Source: Actinomycetota bacterium
Lineage (GTDB): Bacteria; Actinomycetota; Actinomycetes; S36-B12; CAIYMF01
Assembly (NCBI GenBank): GCA_947455705.1
Contig: CANGPO010000007.1
Coordinates: 1 to 63,214 of the forward strand
Length of the DNA: 63,214 bases
Reading direction: 5' to 3'
How positions within the stretch are numbered: the first letter of the stretch is position 1; every line of letters begins with the position of its first letter. A program made the position numbers and the translations under genes. Below the pieces are notes generated by a model, which ran no database searches, was not told the DNA's origin, and saw only the letters and a list, made by a program, of their open reading frames with translations. This document shows positions 45,978-57,542 of this stretch, in pieces.

Positions 45978-46763
45978 ATGGATTTAGGACTTAAGGATCG
46001 CGTCTTCGTCATTACTGGCGGTTCACGCGGCTTGGGATTTGCTGGTGCCAAGGCAGTGGTTGCCGAGGGTGCCAAGGTCGTCATCGTGGCACGCGATGAA
46101 GCAGTTGTCGCACACGCGGTCGGTGAACTTGGCGGAGCGGAAAACGCAGTGGGGCTACCTGGAGATATCTCCGACCCCACAACTGCCGAACGCGTGGTGG
46201 CCGGCGCCGTGGCGCGTTTCGGACGCTTAGATGGAAGTTTGATCAGCACAGGTGGACCAACCCCTGGCACTCCCATGCGCACGACGGATGAAGCGTGGCG
46301 CGAGTCGTTTGAACTGGCTTTCCTAGGACCACTTCGTATTGGCCGAGCCATTGCCAATGCCGCCACCGCACCCGAGAGCGACATTGCCGGGTCTGGTGCG
46401 TCCATCGTGTTCGTACTAAGTACGAGTGCGCGTGAGGTCATGACCGGTATAGCAACCAGTAATGGCTTGCGACCGGGCCTTGCCATGATGGTCAAGGACT
46501 TGGCTGATGAGGTTGCTCCTCGTGGAATCCGCGTGAACGGGCTGCTACCTGGACGGTTGGCCACTGATCGAATGTTCGCCCTTGACGCTCGCATGGGCGC
46601 TCCAGATATGGTGCGCCGTCGCAATGAAGCGATGATCCCACTTGGTCGTTACGGCAATCCCGAGGAACTGGGAGCAGTCGCCGCATTCCTACTCTCCCCC
46701 ACCGCGTCCTACGTTACGGGAAGCCTCATCCCGGTCGACGGTGGAGCGCTCCGGGGAATCTGA
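45978..46763 (+). CDS. Short-chain dehydrogenase-like protein with altered active site
   Basis: A 261-residue SDR with the normal cofactor motif VITGGSRGLGFAGAK at the N-terminus and the normal C-terminal GSLIPVDGGALRG. Where YxxxK should be, the sequence reads SNGLR, so the catalytic tyrosine is Ser and the lysine is Arg. A group of natural SDR-like proteins carries such changes, and their chemistry is unclear. The chosen ATG (45978) matches the family N-terminus MDLGLKDRVFVITGG; an upstream ATG (45963) adds five residues. It converges on the ABC exporter gene. Confidence 0.85.
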   Translation: MDLGLKDRVFVITGGSRGLGFAGAKAVVAEGAKVVIVARDEAVVAHAVGELGGAENAVGLPGDISDPTTAERVVAGAVARFGRLDGSLISTGGPTPGTPMRTTDEAWRESFELAFLGPLRIGRAIANAATAPESDIAGSGASIVFVLSTSAREVMTGIATSNGLRPGLAMMVKDLADEVAPRGIRVNGLLPGRLATDRMFALDARMGAPDMVRRRNEAMIPLGRYGNPEELGAVAAFLLSPTASYVTGSLIPVDGGALRGI

Positions 46764-46800
46764 TCCACGTTCGTCGTCAACGTCAGCGGGGATACATGAC

Positions 46801-48705
46801 CTAGCTGCGCACGATCGAACTGATTGTGCTCGCAGGATCGTCGACGTCACCGTTGAATTGGGTTTGGTACAGGTCTCGATAAAGGCCACCCTGGGCTAGT
46901 AATTCGTCGTGACGACCACTTTGGACAACACGGCCGTCATCGATAACCAGAATGTTGTCTGCCTCGCGAATCGTCGACAGCCGGTGCGCGATGACCAGGC
47001 TTGTCCGGCCCTTCAGTGCAGTGGCCAACGCACGCTGCACGGCCGCCTCAGATTCACTATCGAGGTGAGCCGTTGCTTCGTCGAGTACAACGACGTCGGG
47101 TGCTTTGAGCATAAGACGGGCAATGGCCATACGTTGCTTTTCACCCCCGGAGAGTCGATATCCGCGATCACCAACGACCGTGTCCAGACCATCTGGCAGG
47201 CTCTCCACCAAGTCGAGCACCTGAGCATCGGATAGCGCTCGCATAATGTCGTCGTCCGTAGCACCAGGTTTGGCGTAGGACAGATTGCCGCGAATGGTGT
47301 CGTGGAACATGTGCGCATCTTGGGTCACAACACCGACGAGAGACTGCAACGAGGTGAGCGTGACGTCACGCACGTCGCTGCCGTTGATCACCACGGATCC
47401 TTCAGTGACGTCGTAAAGGCGCGACACTAGCGAGGTGATGGTTGTTTTACCCGCGCCTGACGGGCCTACAAGGGCAATCATCTGCCCCGGATAGGCAGTG
47501 AAACTTACGTCCTTGAGTACGTCGGCTACTGCCGGAGCGTCAGGTCGGGCTATGCCTTCGAGAGATGCCAATGACACTTCTTCGGCGCTCGGGTAGCGGA
47601 ACCGGACGTGGTCGAAGGTGATGGTGCTTGGACCGGTTTTCACCGGCACCGCGCCTTCGCGATCCTTCACCATGGGCTCGAGATCGAGAACCTCAAAAAC
47701 TCGCTCGAAGCTCACAAGTGCAGTCATGACGTCTACTCGCACGTTACTCAACGCCGTCAGCGGGCCGTAGAGCCGGGTGAGAAGGGCTGCCAATGCGAGC
47801 AAGGTTCCGACGGAGATGATCCCTGAGATGGCCAAGTTGCCACCGATTCCGTACACCAATGCCGTTGCCAGAGCAGCAACCAAGGCCAGGGCGGTGAAGA
47901 AGATGCGGTTGGCCATCGCGATGCGCACACCAATATCGCGAACCCGTCCGGCACGGCCCGAAAATGCCGCGGACTCTTCGCCGGGACGTCCGAACAACTT
48001 CACTAGGAGTGCACCTGACACATTGAAGCGTTCTGTCATCTGAGAAGCCATGTCGGCGTTCAACTGCATCTGCTCGCGTGTCATGGCCTGTAGGGTGCGC
48101 CCCATGTATCGAGCCGGAATCAGGAATACTGGGAGCAAGATCAGCGATGCCACTGTGATCTGCCACGACAGTGCCAACATGGCAGTGACCACGAACAGCA
48201 GGGTGATAAAGTTTCCGATCACCCCAGACAGAGTGGACGTAAACGCTTGTTGTGCTCCGATCACGTCGCTGTTCAGACGTGATACCAAGGCTCCGGTCTG
48301 CGTCCTGGTGAAGAAGGCAACCGGCATGCGTTGTACGTGATCAAACACCTCAGTGCGCAAGTCGTAAATCAATCCCTCACCGATACGCGATGAGAACCAC
48401 CGGCTTACTAGGGTGATCGCCGCGTCTAGGACCGCTAGCCCCGCGATCAATAAAGCGCAGGTGGTGACCACTTGCCGATCGCCCGGGGTAACACCCAGAT
48501 CGATGATTCGGCGAAATAGCAGCGGCTGGGCTACCACTGTTGCAGAATCCAGCACGAGGCTGATGATTAAGCCGATCACGTACAACCGGTAAGGCCGTGC
48601 GTATCCCAGGATCCGCTTCACCGTCGCTGCATTCACCTTGCGGTCGACGACCGAATCGTCACGGCGATAACTGCGCAGAACTTGGTGTGGGTTTGCGGTG
48701 GACAC
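46801..48705 (-). CDS. ABC transporter, fused permease/ATPase
   Basis: A 634-residue half-transporter: six membrane helices (about residues 40-330) and an ATPase domain (about 370-610). Walker A is GPSGAGKTT, the signature is LSGGEKQRMAIARLML, Walker B is VVVLDEATAHLD and the switch is IAHRLST. It belongs to the MsbA/multidrug exporter class and probably works as a homodimer exporting lipids or drugs. AAGGAG precedes the GTG start. A 127-base gap separates it from the echA gene. The substrate is unknown. Confidence 0.92.
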   Translation of the reverse strand: MSTANPHQVLRSYRRDDSVVDRKVNAATVKRILGYARPYRLYVIGLIISLVLDSATVVAQPLLFRRIIDLGVTPGDRQVVTTCALLIAGLAVLDAAITLVSRWFSSRIGEGLIYDLRTEVFDHVQRMPVAFFTRTQTGALVSRLNSDVIGAQQAFTSTLSGVIGNFITLLFVVTAMLALSWQITVASLILLPVFLIPARYMGRTLQAMTREQMQLNADMASQMTERFNVSGALLVKLFGRPGEESAAFSGRAGRVRDIGVRIAMANRIFFTALALVAALATALVYGIGGNLAISGIISVGTLLALAALLTRLYGPLTALSNVRVDVMTALVSFERVFEVLDLEPMVKDREGAVPVKTGPSTITFDHVRFRYPSAEEVSLASLEGIARPDAPAVADVLKDVSFTAYPGQMIALVGPSGAGKTTITSLVSRLYDVTEGSVVINGSDVRDVTLTSLQSLVGVVTQDAHMFHDTIRGNLSYAKPGATDDDIMRALSDAQVLDLVESLPDGLDTVVGDRGYRLSGGEKQRMAIARLMLKAPDVVVLDEATAHLDSESEAAVQRALATALKGRTSLVIAHRLSTIREADNILVIDDGRVVQSGRHDELLAQGGLYRDLYQTQFNGDVDDPASTISSIVRS

Positions 48706-48832
48706 ACGACTCCTTGGGAATGCTCAGCTCGTGGATCCGCCCGTTTGATTCCGAGCACTACACCTGCTGATGTGGTTCAAGTCTGACATGTGCGTTAACA
48801 ATCCGGACGGGCGGCGTGTTCCCGTCGCGAAA

Positions 48833-49645
48833 CTAAGCCCCTGTGTCGCGTAAGGCCCGGATCATTCGAACCTGTGCGGCACGTTCGTGCGCTCTTTGCT
48901 GTGCAGGGGTCGACTCTTGCGCACAACCCAGAAGCGCCTTCGTCGCGCGGATGGTGTGCACCGGCATTGATAGAAGATGCACGACGAGCGGATCGAGCAC
49001 GGTCGCGACGCCGTCATCGGGGCTAACCGCATTAACCAAGCCCCACGACAGCGCTTCGGGCGCATCCACCCAACGCGTGGTTGTACAGATCTCCACGGCT
49101 CGTGAGTACCCAATGAGGCGAACTAGTGGGTGCGTACCTCCCAGATCCGGCACTAAACCAAGTGCTGGCTCGCGCATCGAAAACCTGGCCGATGATGATG
49201 CAACTCGCAGATCGCATGCCAATGCGAGTTGAAATCCTGCCCCAACGGCAGGTCCTTCGATCGCGGCAATCGTGATGACGTCACTGTTTTCCCGCCACCA
49301 GCTAAAGCCGCGTTGAAACTGGCTAATGCGCGCATCGAGTTCAGCGTCAGACAACTCCGCGAGGGATGCCAGGTTGATTTCCGCGTCTCTCGATCCGCTG
49401 AACGCCGAAACATCCAGGCCACTCGAGAAGGTTTTGCCGCTCCCTCTCACCACGACAATTCGCGTAGTGGACGGTAAACACTCTTCGACGTGGGCAAGTG
49501 CTGCCCACGTCGAAGGTGTCTGCGAATTGCGGGTCTTAGGCCTGTCGAGAGTGACGGTTACTACCGGCTCTCCCAACGGTCCTGACCACTCCACCACAAT
49601 GCCCCCAGCTTCGAACAGCTGGTCGTCATGTGGTGTCGATGTCAC
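48833..49645 (-). CDS. Enoyl-CoA hydratase/isomerase family protein
   Basis: A 270-residue crotonase-fold protein. The oxyanion-hole segments are GSGKTFSSGLDVSAF and IAAIEGPAVGAGFQLALACDLRVA; the region after it (FSMREPALGLVPDLGGTHPLVRLIG) has Asp in place of one usual catalytic glutamate. It could hydrate enoyl-CoA or be an isomerase. It overlaps the small helix-turn-helix gene by 4 bases. The ABC-F/HTH/echA12 order is shared with Mycobacterium. A link with crotonyl-CoA from the lysine cluster is possible but not supported by position. Confidence 0.9.
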   Translation of the reverse strand: MTSTPHDDQLFEAGGIVVEWSGPLGEPVVTVTLDRPKTRNSQTPSTWAALAHVEECLPSTTRIVVVRGSGKTFSSGLDVSAFSGSRDAEINLASLAELSDAELDARISQFQRGFSWWRENSDVITIAAIEGPAVGAGFQLALACDLRVASSSARFSMREPALGLVPDLGGTHPLVRLIGYSRAVEICTTTRWVDAPEALSWGLVNAVSPDDGVATVLDPLVVHLLSMPVHTIRATKALLGCAQESTPAQQRAHERAAQVRMIRALRDTGA

Positions 49646-49854
49646 GTCGACTTGGCTCCTCGAGTGTTTCCGCCGCGGCCGCGAAGGTCCACGTCCGACT
49701 CAACAAGTAGTCGATGGATAAAACCATACGACCTGCCGGTGGAGAGTGAAAGAGAACGTATGCTCTCGCCGGCGATGTAACGATCACGTAGGTCGACGAT
49801 CAACGCACTGCGCTCGTCGCCCGAGATCCTACGGCCCTTGCCTAAGCCTGCCAT
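49642..49854 (-). CDS. Small helix-turn-helix protein
   Basis: A 70-residue basic protein with a predicted helix-turn-helix (about residues 10-50: RDRYIAGESIRSLSLSTGRSYGFIHRLL) and a Gly/Arg-rich end (LRGRGGNTRG). Orthologues of the same size lie between the ABC-F and echA12 genes of Mycobacterium. It may bind DNA, but its targets are unknown. GGGAGG and AAGGG lie before the ATG. It overlaps echA (ATGA), so the two proteins are made together. Confidence 0.85.
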   Translation of the reverse strand: MAGLGKGRRISGDERSALIVDLRDRYIAGESIRSLSLSTGRSYGFIHRLLVESDVDLRGRGGNTRGAKST

Positions 49855-49994
49855 CGCCCTTGTTCCTCCCAGAAAGTGTCTGCACTTCGATCGCGATCGC
49901 CGTCAAGATAGTCGCTTGATCTTGGTTAAGCCCGTACATATTTTCGGCGTTGCGAAAATGATCTTGATCCCTGTCGTACCAACGGTTTTCGAGA

Positions 49995-50022
49995 ATTCTA
50001 TATACGAAATCTAGAAGCACAA
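49995..50022 (-). promoter_or_regulatory. Possible promoter of the HTH-echA operon
   Basis: On the minus strand TTGTGC (50022-50017), a 16-base spacer and TAGAAT (50000-49995), in an A+T-rich patch within the 184-base gap after the ABC-F gene. The leader would be about 130 bases. Otherwise the gap holds nothing I can identify. Confidence 0.35.
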
Positions 50023-50038
50023 CATACGTCAAATGCCG

Positions 50039-51640
50039 TCACGCCAATGAGATCAGGTCTTTGTAGTCGTTGCTCCACAAGTCCTCGACTCCATCAGGGA
50101 GTAAGAGAACACGTTCCGGATTGAGGGCGTCAACTGCGCCCTCGTCATGTGTGACGAGTACCACTGCACCTTCATATGAACTAAGTGCAGACAGAACTTC
50201 ATCTCTACTTGCTGGATCGAGATTATTCGTGGGTTCATCTAATAGAAGAACATTTGCAGTTGAAACAACCAACGTTGCGAGCGCCAATCGCGTCTTCTCG
50301 CCACCCGAAAGCGTGCCAACTATCTGGTCAACGGTATCGCCGGAGAAAAGGAAGGATCCCAACACTTTGCGAATTTCCGGTTCCAATAGATCTGGCGCGG
50401 CTGACCGCATGTTCTCCAGCAAGCTGCGTTTCGGATCTAAGGTTTCATGTTCCTGCGCGTAATAACCCAACTTCAGACCATGGCCTGGTGCGATTTCCCC
50501 GGTGTCGGAGGGTTCCACCCCTCCGAGGATGCGAAGAAGGGTGGTCTTGCCAGCACCGTTAAGTCCTAACACCACTACCCTGCTTCCCTTGTCGATCGCC
50601 AAATCCACATCGGTGAAGATCTCAAGCGACCCATAGGATTTCGAGAGCCCATTGGCCGAAAGTGGTGTCTTGCCACAAGGGGCCGGAGTGGGGAATCGAA
50701 GCTTTGCTACACGATCATTCTTACGCACGTCTTCGATGTTGCTCATCAGTCTTTCAGCCCGACGTGCCATATTTTGGGCGGCTTTGGCCTTGGTCGCAGT
50801 TGCGCGCATCCGATCGGCTTGTTGCTGTAATACGTTCGCCTGCTTTTCAGCATTTGCGCGTTCGCGTTTACGCCGTCTTTCATCAGTCTCTCGCTGAGTC
50901 AGGTACGAGCTCCAACCCATGTTGTAGATATCAATTTCGCAGCGATTCGCGTCGAGATGAAAAACGCGATTTACCGTGGCTTTCAGCAGCTCGACGTCGT
51001 GGCTAATGACGATGAGGCCACCCTTATGTGCTTTGAGAAAATCACGGAGCCACACTATTGAGTCTGCATCAAGGTGATTAGTCGGTTCATCGAGCAGAAG
51101 AGTCTCTGCACCTGAAAACAGAATGCGGGCCAATTCGATACGCCTACGTTGGCCGCCCGATAGCGTGCTTAGTGGCTGTCCGAGTACGCGGTCAGGAAGA
51201 CTTAAACTCGATGCGATTGCAGCGGCCTCTGAGTCGGCAGCATACCCACCCCGCGAAATGAACTCGGCCTCCGCTGTGGAGTAGCGGCGCATCGCTCGAT
51301 CCCGCTGCGTTTCATCCGGATCGCCCATGCGCTCACTCATGACACGCATTCGCTTGACCACTTCGTCGAGGCCGCGCGCTGACAGAATTCGATCTCGGGC
51401 GAGCACTTCCATATCGCCGGTACGCGGATCTTGTGGCAGATAGCCGATCTCGCCGCCGCGATGCACGATCCCGCTGGCAGGCTCAGCTTCACCGGCTAAT
51501 ACTTTGGTGAGAGTCGTTTTGCCCGCACCATTTCGTCCGACCAAACCGACCTTGTCGCCAGCCGCCACGCGAAACGATGCGTTGGATAGCAGGATGCGAG
51601 CGCCGGCACGCAGTTCAATATCGGTCGTAGAGATGCTCAC
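50039..51640 (-). CDS. ABC-F family ATPase
   Basis: A 533-residue soluble protein with two ABC domains. The first has GRNGAGKTT, LSGGQRRRIELARIL and TLLLDEPTNHLD; the second has GLNGAGKTT, LSGGEKTRLALATL and VLLLDEPTNNLD. Between them is the charged P-site tRNA interaction linker (about residues 240-310, rich in Arg, Lys and Gln). ABC-F proteins act on ribosomes, as translation factors or antibiotic-resistance proteins. The mycobacterial syntenic gene has been linked to macrolide resistance. The GTG start has TAGAGT 9 bases upstream. Its base composition appears somewhat lower in G+C than its neighbours. Confidence 0.93.
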   Translation of the reverse strand: MSISTTDIELRAGARILLSNASFRVAAGDKVGLVGRNGAGKTTLTKVLAGEAEPASGIVHRGGEIGYLPQDPRTGDMEVLARDRILSARGLDEVVKRMRVMSERMGDPDETQRDRAMRRYSTAEAEFISRGGYAADSEAAAIASSLSLPDRVLGQPLSTLSGGQRRRIELARILFSGAETLLLDEPTNHLDADSIVWLRDFLKAHKGGLIVISHDVELLKATVNRVFHLDANRCEIDIYNMGWSSYLTQRETDERRRKRERANAEKQANVLQQQADRMRATATKAKAAQNMARRAERLMSNIEDVRKNDRVAKLRFPTPAPCGKTPLSANGLSKSYGSLEIFTDVDLAIDKGSRVVVLGLNGAGKTTLLRILGGVEPSDTGEIAPGHGLKLGYYAQEHETLDPKRSLLENMRSAAPDLLEPEIRKVLGSFLFSGDTVDQIVGTLSGGEKTRLALATLVVSTANVLLLDEPTNNLDPASRDEVLSALSSYEGAVVLVTHDEGAVDALNPERVLLLPDGVEDLWSNDYKDLISLA

Positions 51641-51704
51641 AGTGATGCCACTCTACGCAAAATGGAACCCCGGTGAGAAATTCCCTGCGGGCCAGCGATG
51701 TGGA

Positions 51705-52052
51705 TTAGACGTTGAAACCGAGTGCTCTCAACATTTCGCGGCCATCGTCGGTGATCTTCTCTGGCGACCACGGTGGCATCCATACCCAGTTGATGCGGTA
51801 GTCCGCGACAACACCGTCGAGAGCGGCACGGGTTTGGTCTTCGATCACGTCCGTCAACGGGCAAGCCGCTGACGTCAGCGTCAGATCGATCGTCGCAATG
51901 TTCGAATCATCAACAGCAACACCGTAGACGAGTCCTAGATCGACCACGTTGATGCCGAGTTCGGGGTCAACAACATCCTTGAGTGCTTCGATGACATCGT
52001 CATCAGAGGTGATACTTGCTCCCGCTGCGATCGGTGCACTGGTGTCGGTCAT
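51705..52052 (-). CDS. sufT: SufT-like MIP18-family protein (DUF59)
   Basis: A 115-residue protein of the MIP18/DUF59 family with DVVDPELGINVVDLGLVYG, the cysteine in TSAACPLTDVIEDQ and VWMPPWSPEKITDDGREMLRALGF. Such proteins help mature iron-sulfur proteins. The ATG at 52052 has GAGGAG and overlaps the sufU stop (ATGA); the frame continues upstream inside sufU without support. It is the last gene of the eight-gene suf operon. Confidence 0.92.
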   Translation of the reverse strand: MTDTSAPIAAGASITSDDDVIEALKDVVDPELGINVVDLGLVYGVAVDDSNIATIDLTLTSAACPLTDVIEDQTRAALDGVVADYRINWVWMPPWSPEKITDDGREMLRALGFNV

Positions 52053-52506
52053 GAGTTCTCCTCGTGTGCCTGTGCGGATGCCGACTGTGCGACTGCATCC
52101 TTCCACGCCATCCATGACAGCAGCGCGCACTTCACGCGTGCTGGGTACTTCGCTACTCCGGCGAATGCAACTGCATCCCCGAGTACATCTTCATCCGGTT
52201 CCACGTGACCTCGTCCTTGCATGAGTGCAAGAAAGGCATCAGCCGTCTCGAGATCGGTGGAGATGCTTTGATCAGTCAACTGTTCAAACAGAACGCTTGC
52301 AGATGCCTGTGAAATAGAGCAACCCTGTCCGTCGTACGACACGTCCACGACCTGATCACCGTCGAGACGCACCCGCAAGGTGATTTCATCGCCACATGTT
52401 GGGTTGACGTGGTGCACTTGCGCGTCGAATGGCTCCCGCAGTCCACGACCGCGAGGATTCTTGTAGTGATCGAGGATAATTTCTTGATAGAGAGACTCGA
52501 GATCCA

Positions 52507-52507
<1 letters not shown>
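52049..52507 (-). CDS. sufU: SufU iron-sulfur/zinc-dependent sulfurtransferase
   Basis: A 152-residue SufU protein. The three metal-binding cysteines lie in NPTCGDE, GQGCSIS and RVKCALL, and the N-terminal LYQEIILDHYKNPRGRG is typical. SufU takes persulfide sulfur from SufS and passes it to the SufBCD scaffold. Its start overlaps the sufS stop by one base, and its end overlaps sufT. Confidence 0.95.
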
Positions 52508-54614
<2,107 letters not shown>

Positions 54615-54655
54615 TGTCGGGCTCCTTCATAGTGGGCGGTGCTCTAAGTATTGGG

Positions 54656-54997
54656 TTACGGCTGATTAGTGGCTTGTGAGGTGTCTACGAGGACGTCAGC
54701 TGCGTCGCCGACACCCTCGATCGAGACTGCGTAGACGGGAACGGCTCGAACTGCCGGCGGTCCACTTGGTTCACCGGTTCGCAAATCGAAGCGTGAGCCA
54801 TGTAGCCAACACTCGACGCTGCACCCATCGATTTCGCCTTCGGACAGGGCAACATCGGCATGTGAGCACACGTCGCTGATCGCGTACACCGAACCGTCGG
54901 CGACACGAACCACCGCTATTGGTGCGCCATCAACGACAACGGAAAGTGCACCAACGGGGGGAATGTCAGACAGAGTGCAGACACGAACGAAACTCAT
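54656..54997 (-). CDS. Rieske-type ferredoxin of the suf operon
   Basis: A 113-residue [2Fe-2S] protein with the Rieske ligands Cys-x-His in DVCSHADV and Cys-x2-His in VECWLHGSRFDL. It resembles the non-haem dioxygenase ferredoxins found between sufD and sufC in actinobacteria and may carry electrons during cluster assembly. It overlaps sufD by 4 bases, so it is translated with the scaffold. Confidence 0.92.
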   Translation of the reverse strand: MSFVRVCTLSDIPPVGALSVVVDGAPIAVVRVADGSVYAISDVCSHADVALSEGEIDGCSVECWLHGSRFDLRTGEPSGPPAVRAVPVYAVSIEGVGDAADVLVDTSQATNQP

Positions 54998-56127
54998 TCG
55001 TCGTCGCTCCCTTCCTCGATGCCTTCTAGGCCGAGTTCAGCGTCGATGATGTTCGCAAGGCGTAACTGCCAATCAGGCACGTTCAGCCGATTAATCACAT
55101 CAGCAAAGAAGCCTCGCACCACAAGACGTGTTGCAACATCAGCTGGGATGCCACGTGACTGGAGATAGAAGAGCTGCTCATCGTCGAACCGGCCGGTAGC
55201 ACTCGCATGCCCGGCACCGGCGATTTCGCCAGTTTCGATCTCGAGGTTGGGGACCGAGTCGGCACGAGCCGCATCAGTCAACACGAGGTTGCGATTAACT
55301 TCGTATGTCTCCGTACCGATGGCGGCCGCTCGAATGATCACGTCACCCACCCATACAGTGTGTGCGACGCCAGCAGCGCCAGCCTCAGGGTCGCCTTTGA
55401 GCGCACCTTTGTACATGACATTGCTACGGCAATGCGGAACTGAGTGGTCGACCAGTGAGCGATGTTCGAGATGCTGTCCGGCATCCGCGAAGAAGGCCCC
55501 GAGAAGTTCAGCGGAACCGCCAGGTGCGGTGTACTCGACAGTTGGCACGATCCGAACAACCTGACCACCGAATGACGCGACGAACGAGCGGAACGTGGCA
55601 TCACGTCCCACCACTGCATGCTGGCGAGACAGGTGAACGGTGTCGTCGCTCCACGTCTGAACCATCAGAACGGTTACCTGCGCACCGTCACCGACGTTGA
55701 TGTCGACGTTCTCGGAGTAGGTTGACGATCCACCGTGGTCGATGACGATGGTTGCCTTGGAGAACGGCTCTGCGTTGATCACAATGTGGCCGACCTGCGG
55801 GTTCTCGATACCGCCACCGGTGACTGCGAGCACAGTTGGTGAATCCACTTCAACGTCACGAGCAATCGTGACCACCGCAGTGCGAGTTGTTGCCGCTCGA
55901 GCGATGGAACTCGCCCAGTCAGTCGGACCACTAGTGGGCGCCTGGGTTGCAGTATCAGCCCACGTAAACGAAACACCACTCGCTGCGTCCACGTCGATGG
56001 AGATCTGCGAAGGGTCATTGAGCTGTTCATGAATACCGCGAAGTTGGCGCAGCGGTGTGAATCGCCATGCCTCTTCTCGGCCTGTCGGTGCAGCCAGTTC
56101 AACCTGACTGTCAGCAATCGTCGTCAT
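54994..56127 (-). CDS. sufD: Fe-S assembly scaffold SufD
   Basis: A 377-residue partner of SufB in the SufBC2D scaffold. It has the N-terminal AWRFTPLRQLRGIHEQL, a beta-helix core and the C-terminal ATGRFDDEQLFYLQSRGIPADVATRLVVRGFFADVINRL, the region that binds SufC. The histidine expected to take part in cluster assembly lies in the GAGHASATGRFDDEQ stretch. It starts 2 bases after sufB and overlaps the Rieske gene. Confidence 0.95.
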   Translation of the reverse strand: MTTIADSQVELAAPTGREEAWRFTPLRQLRGIHEQLNDPSQISIDVDAASGVSFTWADTATQAPTSGPTDWASSIARAATTRTAVVTIARDVEVDSPTVLAVTGGGIENPQVGHIVINAEPFSKATIVIDHGGSSTYSENVDINVGDGAQVTVLMVQTWSDDTVHLSRQHAVVGRDATFRSFVASFGGQVVRIVPTVEYTAPGGSAELLGAFFADAGQHLEHRSLVDHSVPHCRSNVMYKGALKGDPEAGAAGVAHTVWVGDVIIRAAAIGTETYEVNRNLVLTDAARADSVPNLEIETGEIAGAGHASATGRFDDEQLFYLQSRGIPADVATRLVVRGFFADVINRLNVPDWQLRLANIIDAELGLEGIEEGSDDE

Positions 56128-56129
56128 TA

Positions 56130-57542
56130 CTAGCCGACCGCGCCTTCCATCTGAAGTTCGATGAGCCGGTTGAGTTCCAACGCGTACTCCATGGGCAGTT
56201 CACGTGCGATGGGCTCAACGAAGCCGCGGACGATCATGGCCATGGCCTCGTCCTCGGTCATGCCGCGTGACATGAGGTAGAACAGCTGGTCTTCGCTCAC
56301 CTTGGAGACCGTTGCTTCGTGACCCATAGATGCGTCATCAGTGCGCACATCGACGTACGGGTACGTATCGGAGCGGCTGATGTCGTCAACGAGAAGTGCG
56401 TCGCACTTCACCGTGCTCTTTGAACCGTGCGCATCTTCATTGATTTGGACAAGACCTCGGTATGAGGTGCGTCCGCCGCCACGTGCAACCGACTTGGAAA
56501 TGATGGTTGACGAGGTGTTTGGCGCAGCGTGAACCATCTTGGAGCCAGCGTCTTGATGCTGTCCTTCGCCAGCAAACGCAATCGACAACGTCTCACCCTT
56601 GGCGTGCTCCCCGACCATCCACACTGCTGGGTATTTCATCGTGACCTTCGATCCGATGTTGCCATCGATCCACTCCATGGTGGCGCCCGCGTGTGCAACC
56701 GCGCGCTTGGTGACGAGGTTGTAAACGTTGTTGGACCAGTTCTGAATGGTCGTGTATCGGCAGCGTGCATTCTTCTTGACGATGATCTCGACGACAGCCG
56801 AGTGCAACGAATCACTCGAATAGATCGGAGCGGTGCAACCCTCGACATAGTGCACGTATGCACCTTCATCAACGATGATCAGGGTGCGCTCAAACTGACC
56901 CATGTTTTCAGTGTTGATGCGGAAGTACGCCTGAAGTGGAATCTCAACGTTCACACCCGGTGGCACGTAGATGAATGATCCACCGGACCATACCGCGGTG
57001 TTCAGCGCCGAGAACTTATTGTCACCGGTAGGAATGATCGTCCCGAAGTACTCGCGGAACGTGTCCTCGTGTTCGCGCAGCCCCGTATCGGTGTCGAGGA
57101 AGATGACTCCCTGCTCTTCAAGATCTTCGCGAATCTTGTGGTAGACAACTTCGGATTCGTACTGCGCGGCAACGCCGGCCACGAGGCGCTGCTTCTCGGC
57201 TTCCGGAATGCCAAGACGGTCATAGGTTGTCTTGATGTCGTCAGGTAGGTCGTCCCAGGACGCCGCCTGCTTTTCGGTTGAACGCACGAAGTACTTGATG
57301 TTGTCGAAATCGATGCCGCCGAGATCTGAACCCCAATTCGGCATCGGCTTCTTCTCGAAAAGGCGTAGGCCCTTGAGCCGCATCTCCAACATCCACGCTG
57401 GCTCGTTCTTCTTCGAGCTGATATCGCGCACGACTTCCTCGTTGAGGCCACGACGTGCCTTAGCGCCGGCGGAATCTGGATCTGACCAACCGAAGTCGTA
57501 TCGACCGATTCCGTCGAGCTCTGCGTGCATGTCCGTTGTCAT
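56130..57542 (-). CDS. sufB: Fe-S assembly scaffold SufB
   Basis: A 470-residue central scaffold where the [Fe-S] cluster is built. Typical pieces include [27 protein letters not shown] at the N-terminus, [19 protein letters not shown], the cysteine in [21 protein letters not shown] and the C-terminal [36 protein letters not shown]. Unlike the mycobacterial orthologue it holds no intein; the length is that of a plain SufB. It overlaps sufR by 4 bases. Confidence 0.97.
   Translation of the reverse strand: MTTDMHAELDGIGRYDFGWSDPDSAGAKARRGLNEEVVRDISSKKNEPAWMLEMRLKGLRLFEKKPMPNWGSDLGGIDFDNIKYFVRSTEKQAASWDDLPDDIKTTYDRLGIPEAEKQRLVAGVAAQYESEVVYHKIREDLEEQGVIFLDTDTGLREHEDTFREYFGTIIPTGDNKFSALNTAVWSGGSFIYVPPGVNVEIPLQAYFRINTENMGQFERTLIIVDEGAYVHYVEGCTAPIYSSDSLHSAVVEIIVKKNARCRYTTIQNWSNNVYNLVTKRAVAHAGATMEWIDGNIGSKVTMKYPAVWMVGEHAKGETLSIAFAGEGQHQDAGSKMVHAAPNTSSTIISKSVARGGGRTSYRGLVQINEDAHGSKSTVKCDALLVDDISRSDTYPYVDVRTDDASMGHEATVSKVSEDQLFYLMSRGMTEDEAMAMIVRGFVEPIARELPMEYALELNRLIELQMEGAVG

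Noticed and set aside
48737-48814. CCGCCCGT and ACGGGCGG inverted pair between echA and the ABC exporter gene
   Set aside because: The arms are 62 bases apart with no clear structure between, so neither a terminator nor an operator is convincing.
50039-51640. ABC-F gene as a recent transfer, because of slightly lower G+C
   Set aside because: The same neighbours are found in Mycobacterium, which argues for an old vertical gene. The composition difference is slight and only judged by eye.
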